Source: Bradyrhizobium sp. OK095 (GTDB lineage Bacteria > Pseudomonadota > Alphaproteobacteria > Rhizobiales > Xanthobacteraceae). From it: a DNA stretch of 64,000 nt. The translations under genes and the position numbers were made by a program. Shown here piece after piece: positions 8,885 to 16,571 of this stretch. The stretch lies in contig NZ_FOBX01000013.1 of NCBI RefSeq assembly GCF_900109945.1, forward strand, positions 1 to 64,000, written 5' to 3'. The notes beneath the pieces were generated by a model, which searched no databases, was not told the origin of the DNA, and saw nothing but the letters and a program-made list of their open reading frames with translations. How positions within the stretch are numbered: position 1 is the stretch's first letter; every line of letters begins with the position of its first letter.

Positions 8885-10087
8885 TCACTTTTTTGCTTTG
8901 TCAGTGCCCCAGAATTTGATCGATGCAAAGAAGCCCCTTTCTCCGCCCCGCGTCTTAATAATCGGTGCTTTGCGATCAATGACGGAACTCGTTTCGGTCA
9001 CACGCCTCGGCGAAAGAAATCCTTCTTCCGAATTGACTGTTTGATGACTGTGCAGTGTTTTCTTTTTTGGTCCGAACAGCGGCTTGGGTGCATTGGGCTC
9101 CTCGATATATGTGTTCGCTACGCGCATCGGAGAGAGGAAGCCTTTTTCCTCATCCCGCGTTTCGCTCGTAGAGACGTCAAACGGCCTTCCGCGAAATAAC
9201 GGCTTCGGCCGATTCATGTCCTGAACGTACGTCGTAGCAACCCGTTCGGTGAAGAAAAAGCCCTTCTCATCCATTCTGACTTCCGCCACGACCTCCTGCG
9301 TTTTTTTTCTCCGCACGACCGCAACCTTGTCGGTTTTCAATAACCCGCGACATTCGATCGTTGTCTCTAATGCAAAGGGAAATTGAGCGCGTAGTGAGCC
9401 GATCGCACCCTTGATCAAAAGGGTGTCATCTTTGCATTCTTGACATACGCTAGGGAGGTCCCAACCATTCCTATTGCATTTAAGCTGGGTGCCAGTTCGA
9501 ACGAGCATTGGCTTACCGCAGAAGCGGCACGCAATTTCCTTATCGGGATATTGCGCTTTGCAAGTCTTGCAAAATTGGGGAGGTTTCTCCCAATCCTTTT
9601 TGACTCGTATCGGCCCGCTGCAGTTTTGACAGGGAGACTCATACCATTCTGCATCATTAGTTACTTTGCACGGCTTGCAGAATTTGGGAGGCTTGTCCCA
9701 ATCGTGGCGCGCTCGAATATCGCTCCCGCATCGCTGGCACTTGATTTCGTACCACTCAGCGTTCCTGATCGTCTTACAAGGATTGCAATATTTCGGGGGC
9801 CTTTCCCAATCGTGACGGGCACGAATTGTTGTCCCGCAGGCCTCGCAGGCTTTTTCATACCACTCCGCCGATAAGGCAGCCTTGCAATCAGGGCAGTGCT
9901 TTGGAGGATGATCCCAGTCACTATGAACGCGGATTGTCGTGCCGCAGCGCTCGCATGACTTTTCGGACCATTGCGCTGCCTTCTCAGCCTTGCATGGTTT
10001 GCATACGCGCGGCGGATTGTCCCAATCTTCATGGACCGGGACGTCATCCCCGCAGTCCGCACATGAAATATTGTACCATCCAGGCAT
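8885..10087 (-). CDS. Multi-zinc-ribbon protein with C-terminal repeats
   Basis: 400 residues from the ATG at 10087 (AGGG 7 nt upstream); a TTG at 10108 is a weaker option. The N-terminal half is five exact-period 36-residue units (about 5-184), each W-x4-C-x2-C ... DW-x-x-PP-x-x-C-x2-CK, plus a sixth degenerate ribbon to about residue 222. That gives six C4 zinc sites. After a linker come four copies of a second repeat built on E-x-GF(F/L) ... RV-x-x-T(Y/S) ... (R/A)PKPLF. I do not recognise a named family. Tandem zinc ribbons suggest binding to nucleic acid or protein. It is first in the RES transcription unit, so it may control or present the RES enzyme; that is inference. Confidence 0.8.
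   Translation of the reverse strand: MPGWYNISCADCGDDVPVHEDWDNPPRVCKPCKAEKAAQWSEKSCERCGTTIRVHSDWDHPPKHCPDCKAALSAEWYEKACEACGTTIRARHDWERPPKYCNPCKTIRNAEWYEIKCQRCGSDIRARHDWDKPPKFCKPCKVTNDAEWYESPCQNCSGPIRVKKDWEKPPQFCKTCKAQYPDKEIACRFCGKPMLVRTGTQLKCNRNGWDLPSVCQECKDDTLLIKGAIGSLRAQFPFALETTIECRGLLKTDKVAVVRRKKTQEVVAEVRMDEKGFFFTERVATTYVQDMNRPKPLFRGRPFDVSTSETRDEEKGFLSPMRVANTYIEEPNAPKPLFGPKKKTLHSHQTVNSEEGFLSPRRVTETSSVIDRKAPIIKTRGGERGFFASIKFWGTDKAKK
9536..10075 (-). repeat. Five 108-bp coding tandem repeats (zinc ribbons)
   Basis: Each unit encodes 36 residues with two CxxC pairs. The units differ at many synonymous and some coding positions, so this is an old protein repeat array rather than a recent DNA expansion or a CRISPR array. 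Confidence 0.85.
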
Positions 10088-10292
10088 AAATCGCCCTGCG
10101 ATCGACAACTCCGATCAGTATATATTGGGGGTCAGCACAACCAAATCGAGAGGGGCACTAAAAAAATGGTCGTCCCCGGCTTAAGAATTTTGGGCACATG
10201 TTGGGCACATGGCATGCTTGTTGTGGAGGAATTAATTCCTTGCGCCGTGCTAAGTATCGGAATATAAACGCGTTTCAAATTGGCGGAGGATA

Positions 10293-10361
<69 letters not shown>

Positions 10362-10364
10362 GAC

Positions 10365-10406
10365 AAAGCCCGGCATCCTCTCATGGGATCGCCGGGCTTT
10401 TTCTTT
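10365..10406 (+). terminator. Intrinsic terminator after the right attachment repeat
   Basis: 10-bp stem (10365-10374 with 10391-10400, aaagcccggc/gccgggcttt), a loop that can itself pair (atcc/ggat), then a T-rich run. It may be the tRNA gene's terminator from before the island arrived. Confidence 0.85.
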
Positions 10407-10538
10407 GCGCCGGAATGCCGCTGTTCCAGAACGATGGCGCCTTCCCCGGAGACGCCTCTCCCTGTTCTGCCGCGCCGCGATCGTCTATCAAGATGACAGA
10501 CCACTCATCCTTCGGCGCCTAGGGGAAGCGGTGTCTCG

Positions 10539-11480
10539 ATGTTCATACGGTCAGTCATTTTCAGCACGCTCGCCATCGCGTTTTTCGGCATTGGCGCCGC
10601 ATCCGCGCAGAACCCGCCTCCGATGGGGCCGCCGCGGCTGCTGGAATCGCGGGAGTCCCTTTACAACAACATCTACGTCTATGATCGATCGCCCTATGTC
10701 ATCCTGACGTTCGGGCACAACAAGCAGATCTACACCGAGAGCGTGTTTAACACCGCTGACGACCGTGACTTGCTGATCATCTACACCCAGTTCATGACCG
10801 CCTCGCTGATGTACGCCAGGAACGTGCATGCGATCCTCGAGATCGGGACCGGTGGCGGACGCACCGCCTGGTATCTGCACCGCTTCCTGCCCGACGTCAG
10901 CGTCACCTCGGTCGAGCTCGATCCCGCGGTGGTCGAGATGTCGCGGAAATATTTCGCCCTCAAGGACGAGGCGAACTTCCGTGTCGAGGCCCAGGACGGC
11001 CGTCTGTTCCTGTCGCAGTCGAAGGACAAATACGACGTCATCATGATCGACGCCTACCGCGGGCCCTTCGTGCCGTTCCATCTGCTGACCAGGGAATTCT
11101 ATCAGATCGTCAGGGATCACCTCACTGAAGGCGGCGTCGTGGTGCAGAACGTCGCGTCCGACACCATGCTGTTCGACGCCGCGATGAAGACGATCGGGGC
11201 GGTGTTTCCGCAACTCGAGTTCTACAGGAACGACGACAATTTCGTCACCGTCGCCTATGACGGCCCTGCACGAAAGCCGGAAGAGCTTGCCGCCGTGGCA
11301 GCCGAGCGCGACAAGGCTTACGGCCTGCGCTATCCGCTCGCCGCCATGCTGGCCGAGCGCAAGCGTGTCGACCTCAACGATGTCAAGATGATCAGCGACA
11401 AGGCCACGGTGCTGACCGACGATTTCGCGCCGGTCGAGAGCCTGAAGAGCATCGAGCGGCACAACAGGAAGATACCTTGA
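10539..11480 (+). CDS. Exported spermidine-synthase-like (SAM-fold) protein
   Basis: 313 residues. The first 23 form a clear Sec signal peptide (RSVIFSTLAIAFFGIGAASA, cleavage before Gln). The rest has the spermidine synthase/methyltransferase fold: EIGTGGGRTAWYLHRF (cofactor loop), VELDPAVVE (acidic end of strand 2), and IMIDAYRGPFVPFHLLTREFY where spermidine synthases have the catalytic Asp region. Family members use decarboxylated SAM in the cytoplasm, so a signal peptide is unexpected. The protein may instead be periplasmic or membrane-tethered with a changed role. It overlaps the next gene, for a seven-helix-type spermidine synthase membrane domain, by 4 nt, and a peptidase gene follows. 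The three form one operon. Confidence 0.82.
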   Translation: MFIRSVIFSTLAIAFFGIGAASAQNPPPMGPPRLLESRESLYNNIYVYDRSPYVILTFGHNKQIYTESVFNTADDRDLLIIYTQFMTASLMYARNVHAILEIGTGGGRTAWYLHRFLPDVSVTSVELDPAVVEMSRKYFALKDEANFRVEAQDGRLFLSQSKDKYDVIMIDAYRGPFVPFHLLTREFYQIVRDHLTEGGVVVQNVASDTMLFDAAMKTIGAVFPQLEFYRNDDNFVTVAYDGPARKPEELAAVAAERDKAYGLRYPLAAMLAERKRVDLNDVKMISDKATVLTDDFAPVESLKSIERHNRKIP

Positions 11481-12094
11481 CGCCGGTCCGCTCGCTCGCG
11501 CCGGCCATCTATTTCATCGCGTTCGTCTCCGGCGGCGTTCTCATGGGGTTCGAGATGCTCGGCAGCCGCTATCTGTTTCCCTATTTCGGCGGCGGCATCG
11601 GCACATGGGCGAGCCTGATCTCGACCGTGCTCTGCGCGCTCGCGATCGGCTATTTTGCCGGCAGCGCCATCGTCGATCGCAATCCGTCGCAGCGGACCAT
11701 CGGCGCGGCGATCCTGGTCGCGGCATTCTGGCTCGCGCTCGTGCCGGCGACCGCCGATGCCATCATGCAGGCTATTTTGAACCAGCTCAGTGCCGGTCCC
11801 GCCGCGACGCTGTCGGCTTCGGCAGCACTCCTGCTGGTTCCGCTGACGCTGCTCGGCACCTTCTCGCCGATCGCGGTCAGCCTGCTGACCCGATCGGCGC
11901 ATGAAGCCGGCCGTGTGGCGGGGCGCGTCTACGGCGTCTCCACCATCGGCAATGTCGCGGGCACCTTGCTGACGACATTCGTGCTGATTCCGTCGATCGG
12001 CTCACGCAACATCACCTACATCTTTGCGGTGGTGCTTGCGGCCTGCGCCGCGTTGCTGTTCATGATGCCCGCACAGCGGCAGACCGAGGCCTGA
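11477..12094 (+). CDS. Integral membrane partner (spermidine synthase membrane-domain type)
   Basis: 205 residues with about six hydrophobic helices. FEMLGSRYLFPYFGGGIGTWASLISTVL and RVYGVSTIGNVAGTLLTTFVLIPSIGSR are typical of the membrane half of fused spermidine synthases, where it normally precedes the soluble domain in one chain. Here it is a separate gene placed after the soluble one. The TTG start overlaps the previous stop (TTGA) and is supported by AGGAAG 5-6 nt upstream. It probably works with the exported SAM-fold protein at the inner membrane. Function unproven. Confidence 0.82.
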   Translation: MTPVRSLAPAIYFIAFVSGGVLMGFEMLGSRYLFPYFGGGIGTWASLISTVLCALAIGYFAGSAIVDRNPSQRTIGAAILVAAFWLALVPATADAIMQAILNQLSAGPAATLSASAALLLVPLTLLGTFSPIAVSLLTRSAHEAGRVAGRVYGVSTIGNVAGTLLTTFVLIPSIGSRNITYIFAVVLAACAALLFMMPAQRQTEA

Positions 12095-12097
12095 ACG

Positions 12098-13051
12098 ATG
12101 TTGCAAAACCTCAGAATCCGGCTTGTCCTCGCAACCGCCCTGCTGCTTCTCCAGCCGGGACCGTTTCGCGGCGAGGCCAGCGCCGACCCCATCCAGCTGG
12201 ACTCCTGGGACGGCAAGCGCGCGCTTGCCACCATCGAGGACCTCGTAAAGTTCACGCCGCGCGCGATGGAGACGCCCGGTCACCAGCAGGCCATCGACTA
12301 CATCACGGCTGAACTGAAGAAGACGAAGTTCGACACCGTCGAGCTCCAGCGCTGGACCGCGACCGAGGCCGGCCGCAGCATGGCGATGACCAACATCATC
12401 GCCCGCTTCAATCCGTCAAATCCGCGCCGCGTGATCGTGGCCACGCATTACGACAGCATCATCAAGGCCTATCGCGATATCAAGAATCCGGACGGGTTGA
12501 TGCCGGGCGCCAACAATTCCGCCTCCGGCGTCGCCGTGCTGCTGGAGACGGCGCGCGTGGTGTCGGAGATGCCTGATGCGCCGCCGATCGGGATCGACAT
12601 GATCTTCTTCGACGGCGAGGAGGGCCCGATCTCGATGGGCGCGGGAGATCCGGATTTCCATTCGATCGGCTCGCCGTACTTCGTCGATCGGCTCGCCGAG
12701 TTCTATCCGCGGACCAGGCCGGAGAAGATGCTCGATTTCGACATGGTCTGCTTCCGCGACATGCACCTGAAAGCCGAGCAATCGGGGCTTCACTCGGCCG
12801 CAGTGGAGGTGAAGAAGTTCTGGGAGATCGGGCTGAAGGTCGCGCCCGGCATTTTCGCGAGGGAAGCTGCGCCCTATGCGGTCGAGGACGACCACACCGC
12901 ATTCCAGCTCGCGGGCATTCCAAGCTTCATCGTGATCGATATCGAATACGAGCCGTTCTACAACACTACCGAGGACACGCCCGACAAATGCTCGGTGCAA
13001 AGCCTGGAAGCGGTGGGGCGCACGCTGGTGAAGTATCTTTATTTGCCGTGA
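12098..13051 (+). CDS. Exported M28 family peptidase / glutaminyl cyclase-like protein
   Basis: 317 residues with an N-terminal signal sequence (to about residue 28, GEASA). The zinc-exopeptidase landmarks are His117 (THYDS), the GAN-N-SASG loop, Glu174-Glu175 (FFDGEEG) and His266 (DDHTAF). Overall it resembles glutaminyl-peptide cyclotransferases of the M28 clan. The loop normally has Asp as bridging zinc ligand (GANDxASG or GATDS), but here that position is Asn140. Zinc binding may therefore be changed or lost. It is third in the operon, 3 nt after the membrane protein stop, and would act in the periplasm, perhaps on N termini of exported proteins. Confidence 0.83.
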   Translation: MLQNLRIRLVLATALLLLQPGPFRGEASADPIQLDSWDGKRALATIEDLVKFTPRAMETPGHQQAIDYITAELKKTKFDTVELQRWTATEAGRSMAMTNIIARFNPSNPRRVIVATHYDSIIKAYRDIKNPDGLMPGANNSASGVAVLLETARVVSEMPDAPPIGIDMIFFDGEEGPISMGAGDPDFHSIGSPYFVDRLAEFYPRTRPEKMLDFDMVCFRDMHLKAEQSGLHSAAVEVKKFWEIGLKVAPGIFAREAAPYAVEDDHTAFQLAGIPSFIVIDIEYEPFYNTTEDTPDKCSVQSLEAVGRTLVKYLYLP

Positions 13052-13095
13052 GCGGGCGCGGATGGCAGCCCGCCGACGAGCGCGAGCGAACGCGA

Positions 13096-13407
13096 TCAAT
13101 CCGGGTAGCTCAGGATCATTTTGAGCAGTTTCGGAAATCGCGCGTTGATGTCGTCTTCGCGCAGCACGTTGCGGTGCTGGACGCCCTGCTTGGACGTCCG
13201 GATCAGGCCGGCCTCCCGCAGGATCCGAAAATGGTTCGACAGGGTGGACTTCGCCATGTCAGGGCAAGGCGCCGCCTCGGTGCACGACATGCAATCGTTC
13301 TGCGCGGCGAGGCTTTTGACGATACGCAGCCGCATGGGATCCGCGAGGGCTGCAAGCACCCCGGCCAGCGAAATCTCGTCCCGCGGTGGGTGAACGAACT
13401 GCACCAT
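13096..13407 (-). CDS. ArsR family winged-helix regulator
   Basis: 103 residues, ATG at 13407 (a TTG two codons upstream is possible). The winged HTH is clear: LADPMRLRIVKSLA, then DMAKSTLSNHFRILREAGLIRTSKQGVQHRNVLR. Cysteines at CMSC...CPDM near the recognition helix could sense thiol or metal state, but the classical ELCVCDL arsenic site is absent. It is divergent from an SDR gene, with a perfect 12-bp palindrome between them that is the natural operator for autorepression and control of the SDR. Confidence 0.88.
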   Translation of the reverse strand: MVQFVHPPRDEISLAGVLAALADPMRLRIVKSLAAQNDCMSCTEAAPCPDMAKSTLSNHFRILREAGLIRTSKQGVQHRNVLREDDINARFPKLLKMILSYPD

Positions 13408-13436
13408 GCCCAAAATATAGCGCGTCCCTTGAACTT

Positions 13437-13469
13437 ATTCAATAGTTCACTAGTATTGAACTATTGAAT
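13437..13469. promoter_or_regulatory. Operator palindrome in the ArsR/SDR divergon
   Basis: Perfect inverted repeat of 12 bp (13437-13448 ATTCAATAGTTC and 13458-13469 GAACTATTGAAT) around a 9-nt spacer. It lies between the divergent start codons and overlaps the likely promoters of both genes. ArsR-family dimers bind sites of this ATTCAA-type dyad. Confidence 0.8.
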
Positions 13470-13502
13470 ATCGGCGCCCCCGCCGGTTCGTGGAGACAAG
13501 CG

Positions 13503-14255
13503 ATGACCAGAAGACTCGAAGGAAAAGTAGCGCTCGTGACCGGCGCCTCCAAAGGCATCGGGGCCGAAATTTCCGCCCGGCTCGCGGCTGAGGGTGCCGT
13601 GGTTGCCGTCAACTACAGCTCCAGCAAGGAAGCCGCCGACCGCGTGGTCGCCGCCATCGTCGCCAAGGGCGGCAAGGCCGTCGCCGTCCATGGTAATCTG
13701 GCCGATGCCAGGAACGTGAAAAGCGTGGTCGCGGAGACCGTGAAGGCGTTCGGGGCGATCGACATCCTCGTCAACAACGCGGGCATTTACGAGTTCGCGC
13801 CGCTCGAGGACATCACGCCTGAGCATTTCCACAAGCATTTCGACCTCAATGTGCTCGGCCTTCTTCTGATCTCGGGCGAAGCAGTGAAGCACTTCAATCC
13901 CAACGGCGGAAGCATCATCAACATATCATCCGGCGTATCCACGCTCGCGCCGCCGAACACCGCCGTCTACACCGCGACCAAAGCCTCGGTGGACGCGATC
14001 TCCTCCGTGCTGTCGAAGGAGCTGGCGCCGCGCAAGATCCGCGTCAACGCCGTCAATCCGGGCATGATTGCAACCGAAGGCGTCGTCTCCGCCGGCCTGC
14101 ACGAAGGCGACATGCGCAACTGGATCGAATCCGCCACTCCGCTTGGCCGCATCGGCAAGGTCGAGGAGATCGCAGCCGCGGTCGCGTTCTTCGCGTCGGA
14201 CGAGGCGTCCTATGTCACGGGCGAAACGCTCCACGTTACCGGCGGCCTTCGCTGA
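13503..14255 (+). CDS. SDR family oxidoreductase (3-oxoacyl-ACP reductase-like)
   Basis: 250 residues, complete classical SDR: TGASKGIG cofactor loop, NNAG at about residue 90, catalytic Ser in INISSG, YTATK (Tyr-x3-Lys) and the PG motif of NAVNPGMIATEG. NYSSSKEAAD after strand 2 suggests NADP(H) use. The ATG at 13503 has GGAG upstream. Its regulator is most likely the divergent ArsR gene, so it would be induced when that repressor releases the palindrome. Such ArsR/SDR pairs often respond to quinones or electrophiles, but the substrate here is unknown. Confidence 0.9.
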   Translation: MTRRLEGKVALVTGASKGIGAEISARLAAEGAVVAVNYSSSKEAADRVVAAIVAKGGKAVAVHGNLADARNVKSVVAETVKAFGAIDILVNNAGIYEFAPLEDITPEHFHKHFDLNVLGLLLISGEAVKHFNPNGGSIINISSGVSTLAPPNTAVYTATKASVDAISSVLSKELAPRKIRVNAVNPGMIATEGVVSAGLHEGDMRNWIESATPLGRIGKVEEIAAAVAFFASDEASYVTGETLHVTGGLR

Positions 14256-14294
14256 CGAGTCGCGCGCTCCGGCACGCCGGGAGCACCAGTTGCG

Positions 14295-14368
14295 TATCCT
14301 CGCAACGAAGTTCGGTTTTGCCGGTTTCGATAACGGAATGGCCCGCATCAAGCGGGCCATTTTTGTTT
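14295..14368 (+). repeat. Decayed copy of tRNA-fMet 3' end plus terminator
   Basis: The segment aligns with 5751-5826 along its whole length: tatcc-cgcaac, then ccggtt-cgata, then aatggcccg and gggccatttttgttt, with scattered substitutions and one or two single-base gaps. It looks like an old third attachment remnant, or a dead tRNA-fMet duplicate, about 4 kb beyond the right repeat of the present island. Confidence 0.6.
14337..14367 (+). terminator. Intrinsic terminator after the SDR gene
   Basis: 10-bp perfect stem (14337-14346 with 14352-14361), 5-nt loop and a T-rich tail. It serves the plus-strand SDR gene, though by descent it appears to be a tRNA terminator. Confidence 0.88.
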
Positions 14369-14384
14369 GGCGATTCGCGTAGCC

Positions 14385-15172
14385 TCAAAACGCCTTGATC
14401 GGCTTCCCGTCCGCCCCGACCAGCATCGACGGCGCCTCGCCGAACACCAGCCCCTCCGGCTGAAACTTGATCGTCTTCCCGCCCTCGACGAACTCCGCGA
14501 AATTCCGCGGCCTGGCCGAGTGCACGCCGTTCTTGAGGAAATCGTCGATCTCGTAGCAGGTGTCGGGCTTGCCGCCGGATCCTTCGCTCAGGAACTTCTG
14601 GAAATTCTGGCTCGTGATCTTCGCCTTCTTGCGCGCGGACCAGTTGGTATTGCGGCGGTAAAGCTTCGGCAGGATCACCGGGCCCTTGTCGGTCGCGAGC
14701 ACGGCGGTCTCGTTGGCCTTGGGCTCGCGCAGGTCGAAGTCGAAGGCGGGAATGGTCTTGGCGAGGGTCTTCCAGACCGGCAGCTTCTTCGTGCGCGCGG
14801 TCTTGGCGAGCGCGAGGAAGGCCTTGATCTCGTCGCCGTTCATCGAGGAGTAGAACGTCGGATAGGCAAAGCCCTGCTCGACTAGCCAGTGGTTGACGTC
14901 GACCTTGTGGCCGCCGACCGTCACCTCGATGTCGCCGACCAGCCGCCCATAGGTGTCGAACACCTCGTTCGGGGCATCGACATGGGTGAACACCCGGCAG
15001 GCCAGCGTGGCTTCGCCCGCGCCAGAGAGGAAATCATGCAGCGCCTTGCTCGTCGTCGCGCCGAGGAACTGCCGGTAGGAATGGGTGACCTCGTGATAGG
15101 CCTGCTTCCTGGCATCCGTCGGCCCCTTCTTCTCGGCGGGCGAGAACAGTGCGGCGTCGAGCGCGCGTTCAT
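14385..15172 (-). pseudogene. Nuclease-like (SNase-type) protein gene with 5' frameshift
   Basis: From position 14993 down, a 202-residue open frame contains NEVFDTYGRLVGDIEV...VDVNHWLVEQGFAYP, the C-terminal half of a staphylococcal-nuclease-like domain, followed by a ~130-residue extension. The same frame stays open upstream to about 15165 (ALDAALFSPAEKKGPTDARK) but has no ATG there. An ATG at 15172 begins MNAR in another frame. Adding two bases in the gcgcgc tract at about 15161-15167 would join MNAR to ALDAAL, so a dinucleotide slippage has probably broken the gene. A shorter protein could still start at the GTG at 14993. It lies right after the terminator of the neighbouring gene. Confidence 0.6.
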
Positions 15173-15199
15173 TGCCTTATCCCGGGCACGCACCAAAAA

Positions 15200-15228
15200 G
15201 CGCGGGCCGGCAAAGTGCCAGCCCGCGC
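15200..15228 (-). terminator. Intrinsic terminator, minus strand
   Basis: 8-bp outer stem (15200-15207 with 15221-15228) extended by an inner ggca/tgcc pair. On the minus strand it is followed by five T. It ends transcription of the 181-residue protein gene at 15260. Confidence 0.88.
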
Positions 15229-15259
15229 CAGATCAGAGGGGAATGCCGCCGGAGCGCGC

Positions 15260-15805
15260 CTACTTTTCGGAGAGCTCTTGCCGGATCTCGACCGAGGCAT
15301 CCGCTTTCCGCGGCTTGGCCGCATAGGGGCATACCATGGTCAGGTTGAGCAGCGTCGGCGCGTTGTCTTCACCATTACCGTACTCCCAGACCAGACGAAT
15401 CTCATGACGGTCCGAATTCTGGTCGTCCTGCCGGTGCTGCGTGATGTCGGCCTTCATCGGAATCGGCGGCTCCGAGTTGAAGCATTTGCGGATGGAGGCA
15501 TCCAGCAGCGCGCATTTCGTCGCGGGGACCACCACGCGCTCGTCATTCGACAGCGGGGCGGTATTGGGCTGGGCCGCAAGCTGAAGGCGGGCATGGCCAA
15601 GCGCCTTGAACCACACCTTGCCGCTGCCGTTCGGCCAGGTCTCCAGCGGCGACAGGATCGGCTGATATTGGCCGTATTCCATGGTCTCGATGTCGATCTG
15701 GTTCGAGGCCTTGAGCCTGGCGACGCTCTTCTTCATGTTTTCGAGGGGATAGTAGTTACCGTTCATCAGGTTCTTGTAGTGCTGATCGTCGTAGATTCCG
15801 CCCAT
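15260..15805 (-). CDS. Hypothetical protein, paralogue 1 of a three-copy family
   Basis: 181 residues, no signal peptide or membrane segment, family not recognised. It begins MGGIYDDQHYKNLMNGNYYPL and shares most of its length with the genes at 15918 and 18048. Conserved features are the NMKKSVARLKAS segment, EYGQYQPILSPLETWP, a KCALLDA-x-IRKCFNSEPPIPMK block with a Cys pair, and a closing TLLNLTMVCPY. GGGAG precedes the ATG. The near-identical second copy lies 112 nt upstream on the same strand. The mixed charged and hydrophobic make-up suggests a soluble folded protein. Function unknown. Confidence 0.75.
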   Translation of the reverse strand: MGGIYDDQHYKNLMNGNYYPLENMKKSVARLKASNQIDIETMEYGQYQPILSPLETWPNGSGKVWFKALGHARLQLAAQPNTAPLSNDERVVVPATKCALLDASIRKCFNSEPPIPMKADITQHRQDDQNSDRHEIRLVWEYGNGEDNAPTLLNLTMVCPYAAKPRKADASVEIRQELSEK

Positions 15806-15917
15806 TGATTGCTCCCGATTTGTGCCTGGTTGAGAGAAAGCTTGTCCTTTTGCGTCAGGGCCGGTAACGCGCCGGCCCCGCGCTGTCCTGGAGGTCGACC
15901 GTTGCCGGAGCGCGTGG

Positions 15918-16463
15918 CTATTTCCTGGAGAGCTCCTGCTGAGCCTCGACCGAGGTGTCCACTTTGCGCGACTTGACCACGTAGGGACAGACCATGGTCA
16001 GGTTCAGCAACGTCGGGGCCTGATCGTCCCCGTTGCCATACTCCCAGACCATGCGAATCTCGTGCCGGTCGGAATTGGCGTCGTCCTTCTGGTGCTGCGT
16101 GATGTCAGCCTTCATCGGGATCGGCGGCTCCGAGTTGAAGCATTTGCGGATAGATGCATCCAGCAGCGCGCATTTCGTCGGCGGAACCACGACACGCTCG
16201 TCGTTCGAGAGCGGCATGGTGTTGGGCTGGGCGGTGAGCTGAAGGCGGGCATGGCCGAGCGCCTTGAACCACACCTTGCCGCTGCCGTTCGGCCATGTCT
16301 CTAGCGGCGACAGGATCGGCTGATACTGGCCGTATTCCATGGTCTCGATGTCGATCTGGCCAGAGGCCTTGAGCCGGGCCACGCTCTTCTTCATGTTATC
16401 GAGCGGATAGTAATTGCCGTTCATCAGGTCTTTGTAGTGCTGGTCGTCGTAGATCGAACCCAT
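15918..16463 (-). CDS. Hypothetical protein, paralogue 2 of a three-copy family
   Basis: 181 residues from the ATG at 16463, which has GGGGAG 7 nt upstream. The frame is open further upstream but without similarity. It is about 90% identical by eye to the 15260 gene, including DRHEIRMVWEYGNGDDQAPTLLNL, so the duplication is fairly recent. Most changes are conservative and both copies remain open, which argues that the products are used. It lies between its twin and a MATE transporter gene, all read leftward. Function unknown. Confidence 0.75.
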   Translation of the reverse strand: MGSIYDDQHYKDLMNGNYYPLDNMKKSVARLKASGQIDIETMEYGQYQPILSPLETWPNGSGKVWFKALGHARLQLTAQPNTMPLSNDERVVVPPTKCALLDASIRKCFNSEPPIPMKADITQHQKDDANSDRHEIRMVWEYGNGDDQAPTLLNLTMVCPYVVKSRKVDTSVEAQQELSRK

Positions 16464-16571
16464 CGATGGCTCCCCAATTGCGTGACCCGGTCTCTCGAAG
16501 CGTATCATTCGAAAAGAAACGGCGTCAACGAAAGCAACCTTTGAGCGTTTCGTTATGCGCGCTCTGCGCGC

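Noticed and set aside
9536..10075. Possible CRISPR-like array because of regular spacing
   Set aside because: The 108-bp period is a coding repeat of zinc ribbons in one frame, without short identical repeats and unique spacers. No cas genes.
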